Program-made: the position numbers and the translations under genes
Shown here: in pieces, positions 44,845 through 53,355 of the stretch
How positions within the stretch are numbered: position 1 is the stretch's first letter
Layout of the letters: the number at the start of each line of letters is the position of its first letter
The notes under the pieces: model-generated
The model's input: only the letters and a program-made list of their open reading frames with translations
Told to the model about the DNA's origin: nothing
Database searches by the model: none
NCBI RefSeq assembly: GCF_000738775.1
Contig: NZ_JPOC01000007.1
Span: forward strand, 1 to 64,000
DNA: 64,000 nucleotides
Reading direction: 5' to 3'
Source: Prescottella defluvii
GTDB lineage: Bacteria > Actinomycetota > Actinomycetes > Mycobacteriales > Mycobacteriaceae

Positions 44845-45545
44845 GCTCCGGCACCGACCTTCGGACGGGCGGCGGGACGCGTCTGGCAGTCCTCACCGAT
44901 GATGGGGGCCATGGTGCAGGTGTACGACTGCGACTCGTCGGACACGCACCAGATGATCTCCTGGTCGTAGCTGCCGGAGACGGGGTTGTACATGATCGCC
45001 TGCATGTCCGGCTCACCACAGAAGGCGTTGGAGCAGGACGGTGCGCCGCAGCAGTCGTAGTACGCGATGAGGTATGTCTTGCCGGTGTCGGGGTTGGTGC
45101 AGCACCCCACCCAGAATTCGGCGCCAGGCTTGCTGCCCGGGGCACAGGTGGTGACGCCACCACCGTTGCACGCGGCGCACGACGTGCCGTCCATGTTGCA
45201 CCAGCGCCAGTACTCGCACTCGGCCGGATCCTTACCGTCGAACACCGGCACGAGCGGGTCCTTGTCGGGCGTCGGCGCGGGCGGAGGTGCGGCCTCCTGC
45301 GCGAACGCGCTCCGGGTGACCGGCAGCGAACTGATCAGCGCCACACCGGAAACGCCCATCGTCCACCGGCCGACCCTGCTGATCATCGACCGCCGCGACA
45401 CCTGCTCGGACATGCGACGGCCGGCCCGGCTGACGAGACTGCCGCCGTCGCCGGCCATCCAGGCGGCCTGCGCCTTCACGGTCTCCTCGTCGACGGGATA
45501 CCGGTTCTCGTACATCTCTGGATCGTGTATCGGTTTGTCGGACAT
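44841..45545 (-). CDS. mauA: TTQ amine dehydrogenase light chain (MauA-like)
   Basis: The 234-residue precursor has a long N-terminal region with a twin-arginine signal (SRRSMISRVGRW, residues 50-61; cleavage near AFA-QE), then the cysteine-rich light chain. The two tryptophans that form tryptophan tryptophylquinone are Trp145 (FWVGCC) and Trp199 (IIWCVSDES); the aspartates needed for TTQ chemistry are Asp119 (CNMDGT) and Asp164 (YDCCGA). The mature part has 14 Cys, against the 12 (six disulfides) of characterised light chains. GGAGAG precedes the ATG. Substrate could be methylamine or an aromatic amine. Confidence 0.93.
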   Translation of the reverse strand: MSDKPIHDPEMYENRYPVDEETVKAQAAWMAGDGGSLVSRAGRRMSEQVSRRSMISRVGRWTMGVSGVALISSLPVTRSAFAQEAAPPPAPTPDKDPLVPVFDGKDPAECEYWRWCNMDGTSCAACNGGGVTTCAPGSKPGAEFWVGCCTNPDTGKTYLIAYYDCCGAPSCSNAFCGEPDMQAIMYNPVSGSYDQEIIWCVSDESQSYTCTMAPIIGEDCQTRPAARPKVGAGA

Positions 45546-45573
45546 GGTTTCTCTCCGTTCTCGATGGGGGATG

Positions 45574-46188
45574 TCACGCATGCGCGGCGACGTCGGCCTT
45601 CGCCTGCTGGTGCAGATGCTGCAGCGACGGCACGCCGGATTCGAGTGCATTGAGCAGACTTTCGACCTGCGCCATGTGGTTGCACAGGCCCTTGGACCGG
45701 ATCTTGCCGTGCTCGTCGAGGATGACGCCGTACGGCGTCGTGCCCACCTGGTAGGCGATGCCGACGTCACGACCGTCGACGTAGCTGAGCTCGCTGCCGA
45801 TGCCGGATCCGGCGAGGAACTGCTCGTGCTCGGCGGGCGTGCCGTCCGAGATGATGACGACCTCGAGATCCGTCTCGGCCTTCGCCATCGCGCGCAGGCC
45901 CGGCAGCAGGCTCTTGCACGTGGAGCACGTCGGCGCCGTGAACAGCAGCAGCTGCGGCTTGTCGCGGTGCCCGCCCACACCCACGGTGCGCCCCTGGTGG
46001 TCGGTTAGACCGCGGAACGACGGGGCGACCTGCTCCACCTTGGGACCGGTGTCCATCATGCGGGCGCCCAGCGGACCGAGGCGCACCTGCACGCGGCCGA
46101 TCTCCCGCGCGAGCGCCAGCACCATGAGGAACAGGACCGCGACGGCGCCCGCCAGAACCACGATCGCGATGAGGAGGAAGGTGTTCAT
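45574..46188 (-). CDS. mauD: MauD-like thioredoxin-fold protein
   Basis: The 204-residue protein has an N-terminal membrane helix (residues 3-28) and an extracytoplasmic thioredoxin-like domain with the redox pair Cys88-Ser-Thr-Cys91 (FTAPTCSTCKSLLPG) and a cis-Pro loop VGTTPYGVIL. MauD is required in other bacteria for disulfide formation in the cysteine-rich light chain. It lies 28 bases upstream of mauA. Confidence 0.92.
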   Translation of the reverse strand: MNTFLLIAIVVLAGAVAVLFLMVLALAREIGRVQVRLGPLGARMMDTGPKVEQVAPSFRGLTDHQGRTVGVGGHRDKPQLLLFTAPTCSTCKSLLPGLRAMAKAETDLEVVIISDGTPAEHEQFLAGSGIGSELSYVDGRDVGIAYQVGTTPYGVILDEHGKIRSKGLCNHMAQVESLLNALESGVPSLQHLHQQAKADVAAHA

Positions 46189-46240
46189 GTTCGATCCTTG
46201 TCGTCGGGACAGCCGTCGGAGCCGTCGTCGGAAACAGTCG

Positions 46241-46825
46241 TCAGTAGCGTGAGATCGCCGATGCGACACGCAGTTCGATGGAGGCCCTGGTCAGGTGCTC
46301 GTCCACCGGCCGGCGGCCGAGGTGCACGATCGAGCGCAGCTGCACGGCGGCCACGACCGCGGCGAGCACCACGAGCACCGACGCGACCGCGAGGAGGTGC
46401 TCACCGAGCGCCGGCGGCCGGTGAGGGGTGGCGGCGAGCGCGACGGCCACGGCGGCCAGCGCACCGGCCCGCAGGGCGTGGAACCACCCGATCCGCGGCG
46501 ACTCGCCTTCCTGACCGAAAGCGAAACAGCCGCAGTCGAGTTCGCGTCTGCCGCGCAGCAGGTTGACGGTGAGACCGACACAGAAGCCGACGAACAGCAC
46601 CGACGCGGCCGACGCGGCCACCCGCGGGGCGAACCCGGCGATCAGGGCCACGCCCAGCGCGATCTCCACCGACGGCAGCGTCGCCGCGACCAGTCGCTCG
46701 AGTGGTGCCGGGAGAATTCGGTAGCCTCGGACCACACGCAACAGCCCGTCCCGATCCCGAATCTTCGGCACACCCGCAAGCAGCAGGATGCCCCCGACTG
46801 CCGACGCGATCATCGTCCACAGCAT
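46241..46825 (-). CDS. mauE: MauE-like membrane protein
   Basis: The 194-residue protein has about five hydrophobic helices and the Cys-Gly-Cys motif ELDCGCFAFG (Cys98, Cys100) typical of MauE/DoxX-like proteins. MauE works with MauD in light-chain maturation, probably passing oxidising equivalents across the membrane. The ATG follows AAGGAGGTG. It is the first gene of the leftward cluster, divergent from the permease gene. Confidence 0.9.
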   Translation of the reverse strand: MLWTMIASAVGGILLLAGVPKIRDRDGLLRVVRGYRILPAPLERLVAATLPSVEIALGVALIAGFAPRVAASAASVLFVGFCVGLTVNLLRGRRELDCGCFAFGQEGESPRIGWFHALRAGALAAVAVALAATPHRPPALGEHLLAVASVLVVLAAVVAAVQLRSIVHLGRRPVDEHLTRASIELRVASAISRY

Positions 46826-46972
46826 CCGTCGATCCACCTCCTTCTCCACTGGTGGATCCATCGTGTCCGGGCGATGAGTCGCTCTCGCGACGGTGACGAA
46901 ACGTTCCGTCGCACCGCGAGTGGGGGCGCCGAGGACGGATTCCCACTTGCGAATCGCGCATTGTTCGCGAAG

Positions 46973-47014
46973 GTAACCGTTACGAAACATGCCGGGGCTA
47001 GCTTGCGTTTCGTA
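46973..47014. promoter_or_regulatory. inverted repeats between mauE and the divergent permease gene
   Basis: GTAAC-C-GTTAC (46973-46983) is a near-contiguous palindrome. TACGAAAC (46981-46988) and GTTTCGTA (47007-47014) form an 8-bp inverted repeat with 18 bases between. The site lies in the shared regulatory region of the amine cluster and permease-iclR operon and is a likely operator for the IclR protein. Confidence 0.5.
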
Positions 47015-47043
47015 CCACCGGGCGTACAGACGGGACGAGACTC

Positions 47044-48576
47044 GTGACAGCTGCACTCCGGGCAGCGATTGCCCGCGCACAGGATGTGGAAAGTCCACTC
47101 GAGCAAGTGCATTCACCGCTACGCGCGCTCGGGCGCCGGCGGCTGTCGCTGATCGATCTGATCGGCCAGTCGCTGTCGACGATCGCACCGGCGACCGGCA
47201 TGGTGTTCATCGCGTTGTGGATCACCACCCACGATCCCGGCCTCGGTGGCGTGCTCGTCATCGCGCTGACCACGGCCGCGGTCGGGTTGGTCGCGCTGTG
47301 CATCGCCCAGTTCACGCGGCGACTCGCGGCCGCCGGTTCGCTCTCCAGCTTCGTCTTCCAGGGGCTGGGCGTGCGCGCGGCGCTGGTGACCGGGACGGCG
47401 CTGATCGTCGGCTATCTCGGCATCTCGATCTCGGTGATGTCGCAGGCCGCCCGCAGCCTCCTCGACATCGGCGATCTGCTGGGTGTTCGGTTCGGCGGTC
47501 CCGGGCCGTGGGTGATCACGATCGGGCTGATCGCGGCGGCCGTCGGCGCGATCACCGTGCGGGGCGTGCGGTTCGCGACGCGCGCCATCCTGATCGTCGA
47601 GGCCGTCTCGCTCGTGCTGATCGTCGCGATCATGCTCGGCACCCCGAGGGACGCCGAGCCGACGAGCCCGCCGCCCGAGACGCCGCTCGGCCTGTTGCCG
47701 TTCCTGGCGATGCTGACGGTGTTGTCGATGGCCGGATTCGAGAGCGCCGCCTTCTTCGGCCCGGAGGCCAAGCGGCCCCTCGTCGCCGTCACCCGCACCG
47801 TGCTCGTCTCCCCCGTCGTGGTCGGTCTGCTGTTCGTCTTCGCCGCCGGCGCCTCCCTCCTCGGCCACGGGTCGGTGATCGTGGGCGCCTACTTCGACGG
47901 CACCGCGTCCGGGGCGTCCTGGGGCGTCGTCCTCGCGGTGAAGGCGGGCATGACCTGCTCGTGGCTCGCGTCCACGCTCGGCTGCGCGCAGGCCGGGTCA
48001 CGGCTGCTGTACTCGATGGGAGTCGAGCGCGTCCTCCCCTCCGCGCTCTCGCGCGTGCACCTCCGGTACCGCACGCCCTACGTGGCGGTCGCGCTGTTCG
48101 CGTCGGCGAGCCTGACGGGTGCGGTGTTCTACGCACTGTCCGCGCGCGCCGACTCCGCCACCTTCGACGGCGTGGTCGAGGTGGGGCTGGTGGCCGCCTA
48201 CACGCTCGTCGCGTTCGCGTCCCTCCGCTTCCTGTACCGCATCGGCGAGGACACCGGCGTGACCCGGGCCGCCGCGGTGTTCGTCACCGTGCTCGGCGCC
48301 GGACTGCTCACCTACATCGCGGTCGACGGCACCACCCACGACGTCTGGATCGTGCCCGCCGCCCTCGCCTTCGTCGGGTCGTCCGGCATCGTGTGGCACG
48401 AGGTGCTGCGCCGGGCGCGACCGGACAGCCTCGCCTCGGTCGGCGCCTTCGATTCGGTCGAGACCACCGACATCCTGCCCGGTGCAGGCGTTCTCGTGAT
48501 CGACGAGGACGGTCGACGGCGCATCGTCGCGAACGGCGGCCACGACGTGCGGCAGGCGCGGAACGGTGACCGCTGA
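47044..48576 (+). CDS. APC-superfamily amino acid/amine permease
   Basis: The 510-residue protein has about 12 membrane helices in the amino acid-polyamine-organocation pattern: LIDLIGQSLSTIAPATGMVF, then a conserved GFESAAFFGPEAKRP loop. It probably imports amino acids or amines. It is divergent from the TTQ amine dehydrogenase genes and coupled to an IclR regulator (TGATG), so it may serve uptake of the amine or its product. The start is a GTG at 47044 with GGGACGAG upstream. Confidence 0.88.
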   Translation: MTAALRAAIARAQDVESPLEQVHSPLRALGRRRLSLIDLIGQSLSTIAPATGMVFIALWITTHDPGLGGVLVIALTTAAVGLVALCIAQFTRRLAAAGSLSSFVFQGLGVRAALVTGTALIVGYLGISISVMSQAARSLLDIGDLLGVRFGGPGPWVITIGLIAAAVGAITVRGVRFATRAILIVEAVSLVLIVAIMLGTPRDAEPTSPPPETPLGLLPFLAMLTVLSMAGFESAAFFGPEAKRPLVAVTRTVLVSPVVVGLLFVFAAGASLLGHGSVIVGAYFDGTASGASWGVVLAVKAGMTCSWLASTLGCAQAGSRLLYSMGVERVLPSALSRVHLRYRTPYVAVALFASASLTGAVFYALSARADSATFDGVVEVGLVAAYTLVAFASLRFLYRIGEDTGVTRAAAVFVTVLGAGLLTYIAVDGTTHDVWIVPAALAFVGSSGIVWHEVLRRARPDSLASVGAFDSVETTDILPGAGVLVIDEDGRRRIVANGGHDVRQARNGDR

Positions 48577-49337
48577 TGCCGACGCGCACCTCCGTCCACG
48601 GCGACGACACCCACTTCAGCGGGCAGCAACCGCAGGCGGTCCAGAAAGCGCTCGGGATGCTCGAGGCGGTGGCGCAGCTGGGTCCGGGCACATCCGCGAA
48701 GGAGATCGCGCGGTTCGCGGGTGTCCCGGCCGCCACCGCGTACCGCATGCTCAATCTCCTCGTCGCGGAGGGCTTCCTGGTCCGCGTCCCCGACCTGTCC
48801 GGCTTCGCGCTGGGCCGGCGGACCGCGGAACTCGCGCAGGCCGCCGCGGCGACCGGCCCGTCACCGTCCCTTCACGCGTCGGTCGAGGAGCTGCGGTCCC
48901 GGACCCGATTCGCGATCCACGTCGCGTCGTTCGCGGGCGGCCGACTGCGCATCGTCGACCGCGATCCCGACCACGAGATCGCGGCGGTCGGCACGCTGTC
49001 GAAGCACCTGCACGCCAACGCGCTCGGGAAGGTGATGCTCGCGTTCCTCCCGGGTCAGGGTCATCCCGCGCCCGAGCTTCGACGACTCACCGAGCACACC
49101 GTCTGCGATCCCGACGAACTGGCAAGGCAGCTGCGGGCCGTGGTGTTCGACGGCTTCGCCCACGAATGCCAGGAGTCACGGATCGGTCGTGCCGCCCTTG
49201 CGGTTCCGCTCCGCGACGCGTCCGCACAGGTGGTCGGTGGCCTGTATCTGCAGGGCGCCGACGGCCGTGTCGGGCCGAACGACGCCCTGGTCCGGTTCCT
49301 CGTCGACGGTGCGGACCGTCTCACCGGGATGGTGTGA
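48576..49337 (+). CDS. IclR-family transcriptional regulator
   Basis: The 253-residue protein has the N-terminal winged helix (ALGMLEAVAQLGPGTSAKEI, RFAGVPAATAYRMLNLLVAEGF) and the C-terminal IclR effector domain (LHANALGKVMLAFLP, then VAVPLRD-type strand LAVPLRDASAQVVGGLYLQG). It is translationally coupled to the permease gene and probably controls the divergent pair of operons. It is convergent with the ABC transporter operon after 2 bases. Confidence 0.93.
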   Translation: MPTRTSVHGDDTHFSGQQPQAVQKALGMLEAVAQLGPGTSAKEIARFAGVPAATAYRMLNLLVAEGFLVRVPDLSGFALGRRTAELAQAAAATGPSPSLHASVEELRSRTRFAIHVASFAGGRLRIVDRDPDHEIAAVGTLSKHLHANALGKVMLAFLPGQGHPAPELRRLTEHTVCDPDELARQLRAVVFDGFAHECQESRIGRAALAVPLRDASAQVVGGLYLQGADGRVGPNDALVRFLVDGADRLTGMV

Positions 49338-49339
49338 CC

Positions 49340-50326
49340 TCAGTCCCCGGCGGTCACGAACCCCTGGTCCACCAGCCACTGCCGCGCCACGGCCGCCGGG
49401 TCCTTGCCGTCGACGTCCACCTGACGGTTGAGTTCGGTGATCGCCTCGTCGGTCAGTGCCGCCGAGATCGGCGCCATCACCTCCGCGACCTCCGGGTGTT
49501 CGCTCGCGAAGTCCTCCCGCATCGTCAACGCCGGGTTGTACTTCGGGAAGAACTGCCGATCGTCCTCGAGCACCACCAGATCGAGGGCAGCGATCCGGCC
49601 GTCGGTGGTGAACACCTCGCCGAACTTGCACTGGCTGCCGTCGGCCGTGGCCTGATAGATGATGCCGGTCTGCAGGATCCGCCTCTCGGCGCGGGCCGGG
49701 TCGAATCCGTACGCCGCAGCCATACCGGGGAAGCCGTCCTGCCGGACGTTGAACTCGGTCTCCACACATGTCACCGCCGCGGCCGGATCCCGTTGCACCA
49801 GAGCCGCGTAGTCCGACAGCGTGCGCACGCCAGTCCGTTCCGCGGTCTCCCGACTGGTCGCCAGCGCATACGTGTTGTTCATCGGCGCCGGGTCGGTCCA
49901 CACCATGCCGTTGCGGTCGAGGTCCTCGTCCCGCACGGCCTCGAACTGGGCCCGCGAGTCCGGGATCGGCTGCTCGTGGCCGAGGTAGTTGATCCACCCG
50001 GTGCCGGTGTATTCGTAGCTCACGTCGATTTGTCCGGCCACCTGCGCGTCGCGGGTGCTGTTGGATCCCTGGATGTTCGTCAGGTCCCGGACGTCCGCGC
50101 CGGCCGCCGCGAGCGCGAACTCGATCATGTAACCGAGGATGATCTGCTCGGTGAAGTCCTTGGAGCCGACGGTGATCCGGGTGCCGTCGAGTTCGGGCAC
50201 CGGTTGGATGCTCGCCGGGCCGACCTTCAACGGCAGGGCACCACCGGACTCCAGACCGCACGACGCGAGCAGGGTGGTGGCGAGCACCACCGCGGTACCG
50301 GCCAGGACACGTCGCAGCACCGTCAT
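49340..50326 (-). CDS. OpuC/ProX-type osmolyte-binding lipoprotein
   Basis: The 328-residue protein has a signal peptide with lipobox LLASCG and the glycine betaine/choline-type binding fold: ITVGSKDFTEQIILGYMIEF and DVSYEYTGTGWINYLG (the YEYTGT motif holds ligand-binding tyrosines), later AERRILQTGIIY. It captures quaternary ammonium osmolytes outside the membrane for import. It is the last gene of a four-gene operon, one base after a permease gene. Confidence 0.92.
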   Translation of the reverse strand: MTVLRRVLAGTAVVLATTLLASCGLESGGALPLKVGPASIQPVPELDGTRITVGSKDFTEQIILGYMIEFALAAAGADVRDLTNIQGSNSTRDAQVAGQIDVSYEYTGTGWINYLGHEQPIPDSRAQFEAVRDEDLDRNGMVWTDPAPMNNTYALATSRETAERTGVRTLSDYAALVQRDPAAAVTCVETEFNVRQDGFPGMAAAYGFDPARAERRILQTGIIYQATADGSQCKFGEVFTTDGRIAALDLVVLEDDRQFFPKYNPALTMREDFASEHPEVAEVMAPISAALTDEAITELNRQVDVDGKDPAAVARQWLVDQGFVTAGD

Positions 50327-50327
50327 G

Positions 50328-51086
50328 TCAGCGCAGTCCCTTCGGTCCCAGGTACGTCTCGGCGAGCGCCCCCACCCAGTCGACCAGCAGCGCCAGCGCG
50401 ACCGCCAGCACCGCGCCGACGACGAGGGTCACGTTGTCGCGCAGCTTGTATCCGGTGTCGATGAGGATGCCGAGACCGCCCGCGCTCACCAGGAAGCACA
50501 GTGTCGCGGTACCGACGGCGAGGACCAGCGAGGTCCGCAGGCCGGCCAGGATGTACGGCACCGCCAACGGGAACTCCACCCGCCGCAGCACCGCGAGCGC
50601 CGACATCCCCTGCCCGCGCCCGGCATCGACCAGCGCCGGATCCACCTCCTGATACCCGAGGATCGTGTTCCTCAGCACCGGCAGCAGGGAGTAGAACGCG
50701 ATGGGCAGCACGCCGATCCAGAAGCCCGTCGTCCGGGTCGCCAGGTAGAACAGCACCAGCAGGCCGATCGCCGGGGCGGACGCGCCGATGTTCGCGATAC
50801 CCACGAATACCGGTGCCAGCTTGGTGAATCCGGGCCGGGTGACGAGCGTGCCGAGCGGCACCGCGAGCGCCAGCACGATCACCACCACCACGACGGTGAT
50901 GAGCACGTGCTGCCACGTGAGGGTCGCGATGTTGCCGATGCTGATGCTCGCCTGCTGGGTGGCGGTCAGGTCGCGGGTGAAGGCCCACCCCAGCACACCG
51001 CCGACCAGCAGGAGCACGAGCAGCGGCTGGACCAACAGCCGGGCACGCTCGGCCCGTCGTGCGGCAGCCGTTGTCTGCGTGGTCAT
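50328..51086 (-). CDS. osmolyte ABC transporter permease
   Basis: The 252-residue protein has about six helices and the binding-protein-dependent permease loop VDAGRGQGMSALAVLRRVEFPLA (read around residues 150-172). It pairs with the other permease of the operon. Its start overlaps the ATPase stop (ATGA). Confidence 0.92.
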   Translation of the reverse strand: MTTQTTAAARRAERARLLVQPLLVLLLVGGVLGWAFTRDLTATQQASISIGNIATLTWQHVLITVVVVVIVLALAVPLGTLVTRPGFTKLAPVFVGIANIGASAPAIGLLVLFYLATRTTGFWIGVLPIAFYSLLPVLRNTILGYQEVDPALVDAGRGQGMSALAVLRRVEFPLAVPYILAGLRTSLVLAVGTATLCFLVSAGGLGILIDTGYKLRDNVTLVVGAVLAVALALLVDWVGALAETYLGPKGLR

Positions 51087-52276
51087 TTCGACGGGTCCTG
51101 GGCTGCCGAATGGTCGTCGGCGTGCTCCTCGCGCATCTCCTGCAGCGCCTGCACCAGGGTGTCGATCGTGATGAGCCCGACGAACTCGCCTCGCCGCCCG
51201 GTGACCGCCGCCGACGCACTGCTCTGCACCAGCAGCGCCTCGAGCGCGTCCTGCAGCGTCGACTGCACCGAGACCAGTTCACCCACCGGTTCGCCGATGT
51301 CCTGCAACGACGCCGCCGTCGCGAGCTGCGTCGGGGACACCCACCGCAGCGGACGGTCGCGGTGATCGAGGATCAGGCCCCAGTGGGCACCCTGTTCCGC
51401 GAGCGCCCGGCGCAGGTCGGCCACGGAGCCGTCCCGGTACGCGGTGGGACAGTCCGTCAGCTCGACTTCCCGGACCCGGGTGAGCGTGAGCTGTTTGAGC
51501 GAGGCGTCCGCGCCGACGAATCCGGCAACCATGTCGTTGGCGGGATTCGCCAGGATCGCCTCCGGGGTGTCGTACTGCATGATGTGGGACTGGCTGCCCA
51601 GTACGGCGATTCGGTCACCGAGCTTGACGGCCTCGTTGAAGTCGTGGGTGACGAACACAATGGTCTTGCCGAGCTCCGACTGCAGGCGCATCAGCTCGTC
51701 CTGCAACAGTCCGCGCGTGATCGGGTCCACGGCACCGAACGGCTCGTCCATCAGCAGCACCGGTGGATCCGCCGCCAGCGCTCGCGCCACCCCGACGCGC
51801 TGTTGCTGACCGCCGGACAACTGACGCGGGAACCGGTCCCGGTAGGTGTCGGGATCGAGGCCCACCAGGTCGAGCATCTCGTCGGTGCGCTCGGCGATGC
51901 GTTTCTTGTCCCACCCGACCAGACCCGGAACGGTCGCCACATTCTTGGCGACCGTGAGGTGCGGGAACAGCCCGGCCTGCTGGATCGAGTAGCCGATGCC
52001 GCGCCGCAGCCGGTCCGGGTCGATCGACAGGGTGTCGCGGCCGGCGATCGTGATCTTCCCCGAGGTCGGCTCGATCAGCCGATTGATCATCCGCATCGTG
52101 GTGGTCTTCCCGCAGCCCGACGGCCCCACGAACACCACGATCTCGCCGGCCGGAATCGTCATCGACACTCCGTCGACGGCGGCATCGCCCTGCCCGGGGT
52201 ACTGCTTGACGACGTCGTCGAGCACGATCTCGACGCCCTTGCCGGTCTGTTCTTCGGCGGGTAGCAGGTCAGTCAC
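51083..52276 (-). CDS. osmolyte ABC transporter ATPase with CBS pair
   Basis: The 397-residue protein has Walker A (FVGPSGCGKTTTM), signature (RQLSGGQQQRVGVARAL), Walker B (PPVLLMDEPFGAVD) and the switch histidine (FVTHDF), with a C-terminal CBS-domain pair (about 265-385) that in OpuA-type transporters senses ionic strength or nucleotides. It drives uptake of glycine betaine-like solutes. It starts with a GTG overlapping the upstream permease stop by 8 bases. Confidence 0.94.
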   Translation of the reverse strand: MTDLLPAEEQTGKGVEIVLDDVVKQYPGQGDAAVDGVSMTIPAGEIVVFVGPSGCGKTTTMRMINRLIEPTSGKITIAGRDTLSIDPDRLRRGIGYSIQQAGLFPHLTVAKNVATVPGLVGWDKKRIAERTDEMLDLVGLDPDTYRDRFPRQLSGGQQQRVGVARALAADPPVLLMDEPFGAVDPITRGLLQDELMRLQSELGKTIVFVTHDFNEAVKLGDRIAVLGSQSHIMQYDTPEAILANPANDMVAGFVGADASLKQLTLTRVREVELTDCPTAYRDGSVADLRRALAEQGAHWGLILDHRDRPLRWVSPTQLATAASLQDIGEPVGELVSVQSTLQDALEALLVQSSASAAVTGRRGEFVGLITIDTLVQALQEMREEHADDHSAAQDPSK

Positions 52277-52925
52277 GGATCCCCCTCGAGGTAGTGAGGC
52301 GCCCGACGAGGACCAGCAGTCCGTCGAGGACGAGCGCGAGAATGACGATGAGCACGGTTCCCGTCAGCGCCTGCGGCACCGCGTTGGGGCTGCCGACCCG
52401 GGACAGCCCGGAGAAGATCAGGTTTCCCAGGCCCGGGCCCTTGGCGTAGGCCGCGATCGCGAGGATGCCCATCAGCATCTGGGTGCTGACCCGGATCCCG
52501 GCGAGGATCGACGGCCAGGCCAGCGGCAGTTCGATGCGGCCCAGGACGCGGACCCGGTTCATCCCGACCCCGCGGGCGGCATCGGTGATCGCGGGATCGA
52601 CCGAGGCCAGGCCGATGATCGTGTTGCGGATGATGGGCAGCAGCGCGTACAGCACCAGCGCCGTCACCGTGGGCGCGACGCCGAGCCCGAGAATCGGAAT
52701 GAGCAGGCCCAACAGGGCGAAGGACGGCAGTGTCAGGATCGTGCTCGCCAGCCCGGTCGCGACCGCCGAGCCGATGGGACTGCGATAGACCGCGATGCCG
52801 ATCAGCACCGCGATGACACCGGCGATGACCACCGACTGGACGACGGCGCTGACATGCAGGTACGAGTCCGTCAGCAGCTGCTGTCGCCGCTCGAACACGA
52901 AATTCCACAAGGTCTGGAAATCCAA
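52269..52925 (-). CDS. osmolyte ABC transporter permease (first gene)
   Basis: The 218-residue protein has about five or six helices and the loop TDAARGVGMNRVRVLGRIELPLAW near its middle (positions about 112-135). A TTG start at 52925 is chosen because AAGGGAGG lies 8 bases upstream and the protein then begins DFQTLWNFVFERR, as permeases of this family do. It opens the operon permease-ATPase-permease-binding protein. Confidence 0.85.
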   Translation of the reverse strand: MDFQTLWNFVFERRQQLLTDSYLHVSAVVQSVVIAGVIAVLIGIAVYRSPIGSAVATGLASTILTLPSFALLGLLIPILGLGVAPTVTALVLYALLPIIRNTIIGLASVDPAITDAARGVGMNRVRVLGRIELPLAWPSILAGIRVSTQMLMGILAIAAYAKGPGLGNLIFSGLSRVGSPNAVPQALTGTVLIVILALVLDGLLVLVGRLTTSRGIRD

Positions 52926-53169
52926 CCCCAGGCCCTCCCTTCTGCCGTACGGAAGGGCGGAAACGCCCACCCGGACAGTCCGAGCAGGCGTTTTCCGTTT
53001 AGATACCGCACTGCGCTTGCCGTCCACATTGCCCCTATCGGGCGGGTTCTGCACGGCAATCGGGTCAGAGCGTCGGCTTTCGTGTCCGGCGATCAGCGCC
53101 CCGGCCCCCGATGTCAGGCCGTCGGCACCTTGTCCAGGAAGCCGAGTACCTGACTCAGCACCCGCAGCG
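52926..53169. other. non-coding region upstream of the osmolyte operon
   Basis: The region carries the operon promoter (not pinned down by eye) and the start of a decayed coding remnant that becomes readable at 53170. No other gene is supported. Confidence 0.4.
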
Positions 53170-53355
53170 GGCGGCCACGCGCTGGTGGTCCCGCTGCGGG
53201 TGCGGACGCCCGACGGCGAGTTGTCGTTCTTCAGCACGAAAACGGTGTTCGGCACCCCACTGGACGTGACGGTGGCCGAACTCGCGATCGAGGCCTTCTG
53301 CCCCGCCGACGACGCGACGACGGCACACCTGACCGCGAGCCGAAACCCGCGCTAG
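53170..53355 (+). pseudogene. 3' fragment of a regulator-like gene
   Basis: The last 61 codons of a plus-strand frame read like a normal protein end (HALVVPLRVRTPDGELSFFS, then FGTPLDVTVAELAIEAFCPADDATT), with strong codon bias, but nothing upstream continues it. The pattern recalls the C-terminal ligand-binding region of XRE-family actinobacterial regulators. The stop shares CTAG with the convergent RNHCP gene. It looks like the tail of a deleted gene; family assignment is tentative. Confidence 0.45.
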
